DNA from: Hymenopellis radicata
Lineage: Eukaryota > Basidiomycota > Agaricomycetes > Agaricales > Physalacriaceae
Direction of reading: 5' to 3'
Length of the DNA stretch: 64,000 nt
NCBI GenBank assembly: GCA_015501595.1
Contig: JADNRX010000013.1
Coordinates: forward strand, 1-64,000
The notes beneath the pieces were generated by a model. The model saw only the letters and a program-made list of their open reading frames with translations, searched no databases and was not told the DNA's origin. Position 1 is the stretch's first letter; every line of letters begins with the position of its first letter. This document shows, piece by piece, positions 12,501 to 23,218 of the stretch. The translations under genes and the position numbers were made by a program.

Positions 12501-13068
12501 CCCTCCCTCGACTGTCTCCCCCAAGGCCCAGCAGGAGCTTAACATACAGGCCACGGCTTGGTTTATCTCGTATTGGCAGCGGGACGTCGAATTGGAGAGT
12601 GTCATCCCTCAAGTCGTTAACAACAGAAAAGAGGCGGTATTAACAGACGACTATCCCACGTTGGCGAGGTTGATGCTCAAAATCACCAATTACCGAACCA
12701 TTGGCGCCATGGAGCGTACCATCTGGGCTGACGACGACACGGCGCGATGTGAGTGCCACAACCACGCACTGTTGCGAACTGTCACTGATCCCTGTAAAGC
12801 TCTGAAGGACGGCGTCATCAACAAGACGAAACTCTACACCGATCTGTTCAATGCGCAAGGTCCGTTCTGTCTGGACGTCCTCGCTATCGCACCAATTCTG
12901 GCGTTTGCGGAGGAGCCCGGAAACGAGACCTTCAAAGCGCACGTCAAGACAGTTCTCGCCACTCACGAGCGTGTGGGTGCTAAGACGATGTTCAATCGCC
13001 TGGCCAAGGGTCTTCCAGAGGGCTACCAGATGTCTGAACGGGGACGTAAGCTGTTACAGATGGATTAG
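9555..13068 (+). CDS. Large orphan protein with internally repeated exon-intron units
   Basis: The N-terminal exons (9555-10080) match the compact copy upstream. The central part (10524-11090) is a tandem array in which an exon pair (segments around EPVTNGVTAQGSVQ and GEPTVESADDALRAP) and its introns (starting GTAAATGAT, ending CATACAG) are repeated two to three times. After that come a PSRPYPNMSFEQG block and a conserved-looking domain containing IYVPHPDTTGFESRIVTIQL and LPFTVALLGGEATQP. A GT-AG intron at 12445-12526 joins the last exon (AQQELNIQATAWF ... GRKLLQMD). I do not recognise the family. Several repeat-unit exons contain stops unless spliced, so parts of the array may be non-coding. 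It sits immediately upstream of the KDZ-type gene. Confidence 0.45.
10524..11092 (+). repeat. Tandem exon-intron repeat, about 215-235 bp unit
   Basis: Units begin near 10524, 10740 and 10973. Each contains a coding-like block, a TCAGCTACAG splice donor context followed by GTAAATGAT, and a short intron ending AGTACATACAG. Units differ by scattered substitutions and small indels. Confidence 0.75.
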
Positions 13069-13203
13069 ATACGGCAAAGTTTGTGTTGTAGTACTTACCT
13101 TAATTCGTCTGCATATGTGACGACATCGACGTCCAATAGTATCATGAACAGTTACACCGTTGACCAAGCATGAAGAGGCTTAGCGGCACGCAGCGCAAGC
13201 GGG

Positions 13204-13240
13204 CCATGCATGCATGGTGAGCTTCTCTACCATGCGTGGT
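13204..13240. promoter_or_regulatory. CATGCATGG motif upstream of the KDZ-type gene
   Basis: CCATGCATGCATGG at 13204-13217 and CCATGCGTGGTACG at 13230 lie about 100 bp before the ATG at 13325. A similar double motif lies about 70-100 bp from both starts of the divergent pair at 23.1 kb. Confidence 0.35.
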
Positions 13241-13324
13241 ACGCCGGTGAGGGACGCATGGCCTTGGTCATTATCATGCAATGCAGGAATGGCCAGCTTC
13301 TAGGCCACCACCTTACTCCATGCC

Positions 13325-15620
13325 ATGTCTCTTTGTTTGCTGCTGCGAAGAGTGGCGGATGCACTGGCGTCCTTGACCTGGGCGCAGTCGGCGTTGGATT
13401 TCAGAGCCTTGTGCTCGTTCCTCATCATGATTCAAACTTAGGTAGAGTCCCTGACAGCGGCAGAGGGCGCATTTCCGGGAATTCTACCGGACAGCGTGGC
13501 GCTGACCATAGCTGATGCTTTGAACTTGGCGTATGATGAGGTCTCAGAGCTCTGGAGCGCTCTGGTGGAGGACATGCAAGTACTCGTCACGGTCCCAAAA
13601 GATGGCGAAGTCGAAGTGTTACTTTCGGAGTTTGGGTATAAACAGAAAATAGGTGCGTGTGTTTGTTCATGGAAGCAGACACATCTTTGTAACACCGCCT
13701 CAGGAGCTGTTGTACTGTCGGCTCCGGTGTCCTACTGTCCGAACTGCCCTTCGCGCCGACTGCAGCATGACAAGAACCAAAGAGTTGAAGCCCAACTATT
13801 CACACAGGGCCGAGGAATGTTGCCTGTGTACACCATTTCTAAATACTGCCGATGTAGGTTCGGTATGCAAGGCAAGAGCTGGCACATACTAAAAACTGCT
13901 GTATAGTTTGTAAAACATCGTACCATCCCACATACTGGGTTCAAGACGCACAAAATCTTCAATCCCAGCGGGTGTACTACAGCGGAATACCTGACTATAT
14001 ACAAGCGTCGGAAACACATTGGGTGGAGCGTAGCCTGGCGGAAGAATGGACGCTGCAAATGGCCGTTCAACAGTAAGCCATTAACTATGAAGGGCGAACA
14101 GGCGGCGGCTGACAGACATTCTAGCGCGTCGGGGGTAGGCATTGCAGAGGTATATAACATGCAACTGCGCGAGCAACGATGGCACGGCATGACCGATTTA
14201 AAGTGGCGCCTGGATGAAGAAATTGTCTCCGCGACCTTTCGCGTGTTCGCACTCCTGCGAGACAAAGCGCGTCGCACTAACGGAGAGGGCTGGTTGATTG
14301 TCGATCATCACGGGACGGATGATGAACGATTTGAGGCCGCTATTGATGCAAGGAACTTGGATATGGTCGGAACTGGACAGCCGATGTGGGGCCATGGATG
14401 TCAAGGATGCATGAAATTCAAAAAGAATGCAGTCACCAAGGAAATCGGTAAGCCCAACCGACGTCCTGGCCATAAGGAGCTTTCTAACGGACGTTGCCAA
14501 GAGTACGTGAGCGCTCTGGTATTAGACGGCGTTAGTGTAAGATGTCGTTGCTGTTCGGTGTCTTGTGACGAGGACGGCATGCCCTGTCTAGAACCCCTGA
14601 TGCATCCTAAGCATAGGTTCTGCGGGAAACACGGACAAAATCTGTGGCGCTGTTTCGTCCGAGACTGCCCGAACGACCGTGGCGATCATTCACGGGCGTG
14701 TTCCGACCCTCAGCACCAGGCCCTGGAAAAGGAGGAGCAGGCCATCGCCGGGCGGGGTACGCAGGAGCTGCATAGACGCGCGGCGAGACTGGGGCGCGTC
14801 GTACAGGAAGCGTCATTGGTGGACAGTCATTGTAGAGGGGCAGCAGAAGAAGGGGAAACACCGGAGGACGAATGTGTGGGACCACCTCCCGGTATCTTGG
14901 GCGGAAAAAACGCGGAGAAGAAACGACGGAAGCGCTTGGTCACCTCGAAGTATACCCACTGCGAAATGTTGGCTTTAGCGCCGTGTGGTATCATACGGGG
15001 CCGAACCACACTGTTTAATGCGGAGGGAATCAAAGCTGTTGTGGTGAGCCACGCTAATTTGAGATGGCGGCGTTACTAATCTACAACGTAGACATGGCTG
15101 AAATTGTTATGCCCAGTCGACTTGTGGGAATCACTGCCATCCGCAATCTTCTATGATAAAGCATGTCATTTACTGGAACATTTGTTAAAGACGAAGGATC
15201 CCTACCTGACCGCGAGGACAGCCCATTTTTACGATTTGTTCCATGGAGCGTTCTGCCACAAGGAGGGTGACACGTTTTGCAATGACCACTGCAACCCGAC
15301 GAACTTTCCCGACGTACTCGACGACCAGGGCCGTATCATCTTCAACACGTCAGCATGCGAACAAGCCAACGCATGGTTTGGCGGCTTCGTCACCATCGTT
15401 CGGGAGATGTCGCTCTCTCAGTAAGTACCAGCATCCGGGGGGAGGGGACGGGGCCGCGCGAACACAACTGACATGTATTCATAGTTTTGGATTCTTCTTG
15501 GACGAGATGATCATGATTCACAACGAGATAGCGGCGATGAGATTGGAGGACAACGGCTTCAACCCCACCATACTGCCCGAGGAGTTCTGGAACGGCGGTT
15601 GGTGCACTAAGGCCACCTGA
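13325..15620 (+). CDS. CxC5/CxC6 cysteine-cluster protein associated with KDZ transposases
   Basis: This is a seven-exon-like model. Exon 1 includes VADALASLTWAQSALDF and LPDSVALTIADALNLAYDE. After an intron at 13651-13703, the CxC5 cluster follows (CPNCPSRRLQHDKNQ, then C-rich CCKTSYHPTYWVQD and YYSGIPDYIQ). The CxC6 cluster follows the segment GTGQPMWGHGCQGCM (CRCCSVSC ... HRFCGKHGQNLWRCFVRDCPN ... RACSDPQH). Behind it lies a transposase-like remnant: FYDKACHLLEHLL, the Cys/His knot FCNDHCNPTNFPD, and NTSACEQANAWFGGF. This order is the known CxC5/CxC6 architecture of KDZ-associated basidiomycete proteins. An in-frame TAG at 13439-13441 interrupts the N-terminal part unless an unseen intron removes it. 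Introns near 14053-14105, 14446-14500, 15041-15090 and 15422-15484 fit GT-AG. Confidence 0.88.
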
Positions 15621-16072
15621 TGCGGAGACTTATTATTGGTATAGCCAGTATTACCAGCCAATGTCACCCATCACAGTAGCCAGCCAGTTTATACCAGCCA
15701 ACCTGGAATTCAGAAAACCGCCAATCGTGACCTTCATGGACGACGGTGGTGGTTGTTGGGAAAGGTTGCGAGCGGTGGCCTACTGTTTGGTGACTGGGCC
15801 AGGGTAAGCGGTCATCGGTCCGAGTGCGACAGGGGACTCCGGTCTCATTTGGGAGCCATTCATTGTCAGACACACACTCGGTCCGGTTTCGGCGGTCGGC
15901 ATCTCGCCTTTCTTTTTCCTACGTGGGGGAGAGAGAGCGCAAGGAAACTTAGAGATTAGAGCACGCGAGAGTAGTAGTGATTACGAGCGGTAGGAGAATG
16001 TAGGACATTTGGCAGGACTGGAGTGATTCCTTAGTTGTTCATGACATTGACAGTGGTCAGCTAAACTTCCCG
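15621..16072. other. Intergenic tail of the KDZ-type element
   Basis: No gene is seen. Near 15640-15710 the short motif ACCAGCCA/TAGCCAGC is repeated, and a related CCAGTTAAACCAGCCA occurs at 21263-21280. These could be degraded terminal repeats, but no matched inverted pair or target-site duplication was found by eye. Confidence 0.35.
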
Positions 16073-16835
16073 TTACAACAGCATGCTAGCTAAATCCCAC
16101 AGGATCGCCTCAATATCGCTCTTCTGTGCCCTGCCCTGGTTTGGAAATAATTGAGTAAAATCCATCTCTGATTGGGACAGCCAGGAGCATCCAACATCAT
16201 CTGAAGCGCTATGCAAGAGTGCGGTGTAGCCTTGATCAAGTGCGAAATCACAGCACGATAACATGAACAACGCGCCGGCAGTGCGAGCGATTTGGGATTG
16301 ACGCTTGTAGGCAATACACACTGCGAGAGATGAGCGTCAAGTAGACGCCAATGAACATGGTAGCAAAACCACTCACCGGCAGCGTCGGGATCTGAGAAGA
16401 GTTCTCGCGGTTCAATGCAGTGATACAGCAGTCGCCGAAGAACGTTCCAATTGCGGCCACTAATGGCCAGGCCGAGGGCGAGACGAAGAACGTGGCTGAG
16501 TGGCCGATGTTCGCAATACCACGCAATGCGCGTCAGATCCGCCATGGAAAAGATACCGCACTGTCTGAGACGGGGCAAAAGCCAAGAGCCGCGAAGCTCT
16601 TCGAAACGCGAACAGAGATCGTGGGTCGAGGAAGAGCTGTGGACGTGAGACTGGGCGTCCCGCTGACGCAGCTGATTCGCCAGCAGCTGAAGCATGCTAT
16701 ACAAAGTTTTAGCGATTGTGTATTCGATGTGAGTGATGCATACATTTGAGCTCGCTCTGGAATTGGGCTCTCTGTTTCTGTTTCCTCCAAGAATTGGTAG
16801 CTGCCACGCGATGACGAATACAAGGGCGGGGCCAT
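16073..16835 (-). CDS. Uncharacterised protein
   Basis: This is a three-exon minus-strand gene. From the ATG at 16835 it encodes a short N-terminus (MAPPLYSSSRGSYQFLEE). A 47-nt intron with GTATGC...TATAG borders (16693-16740) leads to a helical, leucine-rich central exon (LRQCGIFSMADLTRIAWY, LSHVLRLALGLAISGRNW). A second intron (16323-16378) leads to the C-terminal exon (VCIAYKRQSQIARTAGALF) ending IEAILWDLASMLL. No domain is recognised. The clean splice structure and uninterrupted frame suggest a real gene. It lies downstream of the RPA3-like gene in the same orientation and may be host sequence trapped between transposon-derived modules. Confidence 0.5.
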
Positions 16836-17202
16836 TGGGGGGAGAAACGACACGGCCTAAGGGAAGGAATGGAATGGCCAAATTATACACCAGGGTTGAA
16901 GCGCGGCTCAATTTACGATGAATCTGACGACCATGCGGATGACGAATTAGGGTAAGTGATAACATATCTAACTAGACATGTACGACGGCACTGAGCACTG
17001 TAGGCGAATGGAAATATTGACAGCATACAGGATGGGTGCAGCTATGTGATCAGGGAAGGTACAAGTATGACAAACTACGAAATGACGGGCATGGCGTATT
17101 TAAGGCGGGGCTGGTAGGGGTGCAGTCCTCCGGGAACGGTTCATTCATAGGTGGCGGGCGCAAATATCGTGCGAAAGAACCTTGGTTGGTGTATGAGCTC
17201 GA

Positions 17203-17705
17203 TTACGGCGTCGATGATAGCAAAATCTGTTCCGGGTGTGAATGAGGAGGATGTGGGACTGAAAAGTATGACACACCGATATTGGAACCTACCATGACAA
17301 TCAATGTGTTGACCTGCGCATTCTGATCATCCAAGACGGTGGCGACTGCTTCGACGTATTCGCCGACCAAGAGCTTGTCGAGATCGGGCTGCGACGAAAA
17401 AGATGGTCAGGTGGCCAGATAAGCGATGTGAGACAGATTACACGCCTGTTCAACCTCAGAAAGGGTAATTGTGAGTCCATCGCATGTCTGTGCGACGAAC
17501 TTGTGATTTTGGAGATCTTTCTAAGGCAGAAGCAGGGGTAAGAAAAAGACATAGAGAGAGAGAGGGGGCGTGCACTTACAGAGACTATCTGGCAGGGAAT
17601 GCGAACCTCCTTGCCGACAAACGACAACATACGTTTGCCATTGATGCGTGGCGAAACCACATTGGGTATCTCGACATCGACGTATTCATCTTGTGGGGGA
17701 GGCAT
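17203..17705 (-). CDS. RPA3: RPA3-like (replication protein A 14 kDa subunit) OB-fold protein
   Basis: The spliced product is about 106 residues, close to the usual length of the RPA 14-kDa subunit. The N-terminal VSPRINGKRMLSFVGKEVRI matches the family's typical start (PRxNxxxLxxFVGKxVR), followed by FVAQTCDGLTITL and then LLVGEYVEAVATVLDDQNA, the second half of the OB fold (usually yVEviGkV). Introns: 17520-17578 (GT-AG), an apparent GC-AG intron at about 17388-17442 (donor CAG/GCGTGT), and one near 17222-17286. RPA3 is the small subunit of the single-stranded-DNA-binding RPA trimer used in replication and repair. A CCATGCATGG motif lies about 75 bp upstream of the start. Confidence 0.7.
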
Positions 17706-18050
17706 GACGGTTGCGAAGACAGAGGATGATGAACTGCCGGCCCTAGTGACAATCGAGGGAGTGCATGTTGAGAAATCCTACCATGCATGGCGCGTGTTCG
17801 GAACCTACCAATGTTGGTGTAGGGCATGGCCTAATGGCTTCAAGTTTCAATGCAAGGCGGGCAAAAGTCTATGTGATATGTAATGTTACTATACAATGGT
17901 CTAGTAATGCGGACGATAGCAAGGCGATAGCAAACAATGCGAACTGGTGATACAAACACCGCGACTCATCATAAATGGAGACATCTGAACAGTACATGAA
18001 ATGATCAGGATCTGTGTTGCATTTCAAGGACAATCGCGACTTACGGGTTT
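17706..18050. other. Intergenic between the RPA3-like gene and the large orphan gene
   Basis: This contains the CCATGCATGG motif at 17781-17790 and otherwise only short frames. Confidence 0.4.
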
Positions 18051-21000
18051 TCAGACGGCGGGGGCGATGGCGTCAAGCTCGACCCGAGCGAGGTGCTCGT
18101 AACCTTTGGCGAAGCGCAATGCAGGCTTGTACAATTTCATCTTCGAGGACCAATCGGCCTGTGGGACAGGCTGTTCACTTCCACTCAAATAACCATGAAC
18201 GCGGTCCTGATACCAGGATTCCGCGTCTGCACTCCAAAAACCAACACCGAGCCCTCCACGGTTGAAGGGACCTTTGCGAGGGAACCATGACACCTCAAGA
18301 CACGCCTTAGGGGGCGGACATTCCTGGCTAACAAGATAGACACCTAAGATGATGTCTATGTCAGTGTCAGTCAGGGAGATCTCAGAGAAGACTTCGCCGC
18401 GGGACGTTGCAGTGCGCATGGTGAAGTCCTCACCGGAACACGCAAGAACGACGTTGGGGTCAGGACAATGTTCCATGGCGAGACGCCACAGAAGACCGCC
18501 ACACATCAGTGCTGCCCGCAATACTGACGTTGAAGCAAACAACCGGGCGCGGCGGAGGATGTACTGGTCGTACTCAAGGACATTGGCACGGAATGGAAAG
18601 CGGCGCCACGGTAAGCTTCGGGAGCGCCCTTCGGTGGGTGGCGGAAGAGAGGACGTCGGTGCAGCGAAGGAAAACCTGACGCCCCGCGTGGCTAGCTGGA
18701 GGATAACAGCCTGATAGGGGCGGCTCTTCAGTTGGCGAAGAAAATGGAGGACGTCGGTGGCACGAAAGAGCTGAAGCAAAAATGGACTGTCGGGTAAACT
18801 TATGTGATATGTGGGCTCGGCGCGAAGGCGCCATTGAACGTTGCGGACGGCGGTGGCTGGGGGTAAATCGCGCAGGACATACGAAGGGTGGGTCGCATTA
18901 AGATCCAACCAATCGTTAGCGATAGTGCGATCAGGCTGTTGAAAGACGTTCTCGGCACGGGCATACCAGCTAATGTGGTCACAAAGTCCTTCGAGAGCGG
19001 TGACAGCCTTTGTGCCGAGATGGGTGTCTAGATCGGCCAGTTGATGAAAACACGACATGCGGCGCAGGAAACGCTCCACGTCGACTGCCACGCCGCGAAT
19101 GTTTTTGGAAGAAGAATCCTCGGGAAGAAGAAGAAATTGGCGTGGAACCGAAAGACCATAAAAATCGCCCAGAACTTGCAGCAGAGAGGGTAGCGCGCGC
19201 AATGATCGCATGTAAAGCCTGCGCTTGTCTGCCGGAAATAGGGCCATGTACATCAGGTTCCAATCTGGGGTACCGGTTGTTTCGATGAGCTCGCCATCTT
19301 CATTAGAAGACTCCGTGTCGCAATGGTCGGGAGGCGTGAAGATGATTTGTTCAGGAGGATCAGAAGAGGGTGGGCCGACGTCAGGCGAAGGAAGGGGATA
19401 GAGCTCGGGAGACTGCGGGGTAATAGTGGCACTGTCGTCAGAATGGGACAATGAAGCGCCAGTCGTAGGCGCAGATGGTGATGAAGGAGTGCCTGCGCGC
19501 AGCGGACTACTGGCGGATGCGCGTGGAGGAGATGGGCTGGGAAGGGGTTCCACGTCGGTTTCTGAGCGGTTTTCGCCGGACGGCTCGTGCCAGGCAAGAT
19601 GAGTGGTGGTTGTCTGCATGGTCAACTCGACGCAGAGGTCCCATTCGTCGTACAGAGCACAATAGATGCGCTGGGAAGGAGGATATTCGCCCCAAACGAC
19701 GGCGGCTTTGTGTGGGGAAACTCGCCGACGTTCGAGGACGCGCTTGCCGGGATTGAGCACCCAGCGAAACAGGGTGGCATCTGGGTGATATCCCTGGGTT
19801 TCAGCCTGGTGTGCTCTTGCCCAAATCTTTTCACTGGTGGAACGGTCGCAGGGGAGTGCTAGGATGGCCCGCTCCCTGCGAGGGATAAATTCAAACCATT
19901 GCTCTTCGGGGAACGGCGCAAACAGAGACTCGTTAGTGATCATTTGCAACGGCTTACTGCTGGGCCTTTGTTGCGCGCGTCTCTTATAGACGCCAGGTGC
20001 AAAGAAACGACCGGTAGCCAATTCCTGCCAAGAGGCGCCTCGACTGGTTAGGTAGCGGAAGACGGTCTCATGGGTAAAACCGAAACGATAGGTCATTAGT
20101 ACTGATTGTGGGGTATGGGTATGGCGACGGTTGCCCCACCAGATCCAGACGGGAACACAGAAATTCTCATAAGCCAAGAGAGAGTGAGCGAGCGTGGATG
20201 TCTGAGCATTAAGAAACATCCCATGCCTGGCACACCCCTCTCTGCCGTAGCTTTGAGAGTAATAACCGCTGCTGGGCTGAAACAGCCACGAGTCACGAAT
20301 GGCTTCGACCAGAGGTTCGTTGGGAAATTCAGCGTAAAGGGCTGGTTGAAACTGCAATGGTAGCTGGGTGCGATCAGAGATGGAAGCATAGAAAAAAGAA
20401 ATCTCGGCCCCCAACAAAAGGAAAGCATAGCGCGCGCGCATCAGGCGTTTAGCAAGCAAAAGAGGGTCGGGATGAGAACGCGCGAACCGGTAATATGAAG
20501 GAGGAGGCGCTGGAAGATGTTCTTGACTACCGAGGACTTGAAGTGAGGTGGACAAGAGATTACGCAGAAGCAGAAGAATGTTTTCTAAAGTGGCCCATCG
20601 ACGGGCAAGGGTGGGATCCAGAACCCAGTTCTCCCCGTCTTTCTCTATAGGCACCTCCCACTTGCGCTGGAAAACGCAGGAAAACAATGGGTCGTTGAAA
20701 CAAACGCGATACGGGTTGACAGGGAAAAATCCCATGTATGGTATGGAATTTAGGGACCAATAACAGCCATTTAGTAGCTCTGGGTCGAGAAAGCGGGTAG
20801 TGGTACGTGACGGGGCAGGAGGTGGTCCTGGGATGCGCGGCAGACTATCGCCATGTAAAATGGTGAAGCTATGCTCTTGTTCACTTATGCAGAAAGCGAC
20901 GTTCGGCGAGCTGACGACCAGAGTTTAAGAGAGGATTACAATTGCAACAGCGGAGGGGACGTACATAGTCTGCTCCTGGGAATCCACGACATCCATTTGC

Positions 21001-21140
21001 CGTGTTTCGAGGGCGACTTCATGAGCGCGTTGTTTCACGTCGCGCGCGTTGTAGACGACGGGGGATATCCAGAGATGATCCTTACGGCCAGAAATTGTCT
21101 GGGTTCTTTTGACAGTCCAGGGTTTTGCCTACGAAGGACA
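18051..21140 (-). CDS. Large orphan basidiomycete protein (about 1,000 residues)
   Basis: One uninterrupted exon of about 900 codons (18051 to ~20880) continues, after a GT-AG intron near 20920-20975, into an upstream exon with VKRTQTISGRKDHLWISPV. The N-terminal third is rich in aromatics (RFARSHPDPLLLAKRLMRA, WFEFIPRRERAILALP). A Ser/Pro/Asp-rich linker lies in the middle (SPSPPRASASSPLRAG to SSDPPEQIIFTPPD). The C-terminal half includes RAALMCGGLLWRLAME and LTDTDIDIILGVYLVSQEC, ending VELDAIAPAV. I recognise no domain. Similar large orphans are recurrent beside TET/JBP and KDZ genes in agaricomycetes as far as I recall, which is unverified. The intact long frame in a repeat-rich area argues for recent selection or a young insertion. 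The 5' end is uncertain. Confidence 0.6.
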
Positions 21141-21239
21141 GTCAGATGGAGGGGCGGCAGTGTGAGCGCAGCGACGTACAACGGGCGCAGCGCGCTGGCG
21201 GCGAAATGGGGCATGCATCAATCGCTCTAGTTCTCAACG

Positions 21240-21721
21240 TGAGGCTGTCAAGTGGAACCCGACAATTTAAGGCCAGTTAAACCAGCCAAATGATCCAGAA
21301 CGTGTGGGCCTCGCGAAAGTAATGGAGTCGAGAGGTTGATCGACAGGTAAACCAAACACAGCCATCGGCACTTGAACGGCGGTGATGTGGACGATGTGGA
21401 CGATGCTTCTTCCCTTGGTTGCACCGAGCCCAGTCATGAGGGACGAGGTCCGAGGAGTAAGGTATTCAGCATCACTTGGTTAGGAACGGGCGGAATTGGA
21501 AATACGGGCGTATTTCGCGTGAATTTGTATGTGCGAGAAATGGACCGTGTCGCAACTGATAGACATATAGATAGCTCTAGAGCGTGTGGAAAGCCTGAGT
21601 CCACAACGGGAGTGCACCAGGATGATTAAGTACGGGCGCGTGAATTGGATTGAGGTGGCGCTTATGAACATTACATATTGTAGAGACCTAAATGTATATA
21701 GTGGGCACTACGTCGATAAGG
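21240..21721. other. Spacer between the two orphan genes
   Basis: No convincing gene. It includes a short CCAGTTAAACCAGCCA segment resembling repeats after the KDZ-type gene. Confidence 0.35.
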
Positions 21722-23061
21722 CTACGATGCAAGAGCAAGAGGCTCGTTGTTTTGGAGCCAACCGTCGACGATATCTCGGACATCCTCATCTCCAAGAACA
21801 GACATAACGTGATGCAGCGCACTGGCAGACTGTGCGTGGCTTTCTGCTGTAACGGCAGCGTTTTGGCAGGCGTGAAGAATGAGGCTCTGGAAACCCTTGG
21901 AAAACGATGGAGGCTCTTGCAGCCAATCGAAGTGCCAGAAGGGATCGAGGAGAACGGCCGCCCCAAACTGAGATAGAGGTACATCAGGAAGGAAGGGACA
22001 GCGGCGACAACGAGGAGCACTGACCGAGTCATATAACTGAGCCAGGAGGTCAGCGCGTTCCAGGCTTAGTTTGAACCGTTTTTTCAATGTTCTCTTCAGC
22101 GCAGACAACTGTTTCTTTAATTGTTCCTGCTCGGCCGGAGGCATACGGTGATAGGTTAATCGATCCAAAAGATGCTTATAGCGACGCGAGAAAATGTCTT
22201 CAACATACTCTTCTCGGGCGCGACCGCGACGGGGGTCCAATGCGCAAGTCTTGAAGGCTAGTAGGAGTTCATGGCGTTTAATAAAGGAGACGACGTGGAA
22301 TGTAAGGTTGTGTATCTTGTCACGATGTTGAGCAGTGAGAAATTGCTATGTGGGCGTGAGGTGAGGAAGATGGGGAGGAGGCATGGTGACAACGCACGCG
22401 ATAAATCAAGTCACGATTTTCCTGAGCATTGAGCTGGGAGTACAGATCCAGGACGTGGGAATGATACGGTGATGTCATGTCCTCGAGCGCCGAAAGCTTG
22501 GAGGAAAACGGTTGGGGATGTGGGGTCTACAGAGGAGTTGGGAACGTACCCAACCGGCGTCATCATCGGAATAACCGCAGATGAGACGAACCAATGCTTC
22601 ATCCTCGATATTTTGAAGGGATTGCCGTTGAAGCAATGGAATGAAAGTGATGATATTGAACTGCTCCGCGTCAATTGGTGCTCGAGAGCTGACAGCGGCG
22701 GCTATACGAGCCCATCGAGGATCGACGGACATTGGCTGGCCGGGCGAGGGGGGGGATCGTCGTTAGTGGCTGCGGGCGACGGCGTCCTGTGTGAGCCTTG
22801 AGTGTGCGAGCCTTGAGGAGGGCTGGGATTGATATCTAGTGCCGACGGAGGCCTGGATGTACTAGCGCGAGGGACTAACGCAAGAATGTCTTGCAAGCGG
22901 ACGTGTGCTTGCTCGAAGATATCATGGCGGCGCTCGTCACTGCGTTGACTGAGCGGGGGACCCTCCGGGTCGACCAGCATAGACATCTCATACTGAACGG
23001 TGTTGAGAGCATCGAGAATGCGGGTTCCTTGGGTAACGGGGGCAAAGGAAGACGACTGCAT
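21722..23061 (-). CDS. Orphan protein with coiled-coil and CRRCPFLP cysteine motif
   Basis: The ATG at 23061 opens a frame with ILDALNTVQYEMSMLVD and a proline/serine-rich linker, continuing in the same frame family through WARIAAAVSSRAPIDAEQF and LVRLICGYSDDDAGWVRSQ. After one or more introns (about 22260-22470), the last exon is charged and helical (RRYKHLLDRLTYHRMPPAE ... LKRTLKKRFKLSLERADLL), followed by APRCRRCPFLPDVPLSQFG and a C-terminal acidic segment (VLGDEDVRDIVDGWLQ). The family is not recognised. It is divergent from the Ulp1-type gene at 23219 with a 157-bp spacer carrying two CATGCATGG motifs, so the two are likely co-regulated. Same orientation as the large orphan gene downstream. 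Confidence 0.55.
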
Positions 23062-23218
23062 GGACGTCGGTAGGGGAGATTGAATGAAGCGAGGGTTTAA
23101 GCTGGTGGGCCGGGGGATTCATGCATGGTGAGCAGAGTGGCCATGCATGGTGTTGATCGGGAGTCATTGACTGAGGAGTACCCTTCGTTCCTCGATTCGT
23201 ACCACCAACTGCCCACCG
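23062..23218. promoter_or_regulatory. Divergent promoter region with paired CATGCATGG motifs
   Basis: This 157-bp spacer lies between two divergent ATGs. It contains CATGCATGG at 23120-23128 and CCATGCATGG at 23141-23150, spaced about 21 bp apart. A bidirectional promoter is inferred from the arrangement. Confidence 0.45.

Noticed and set aside
22411..22674. Alternative minus-strand frame near the orphan gene
   Set aside because: It overlaps the better-supported exon containing LVRLICGYSDDDAGW in another frame.
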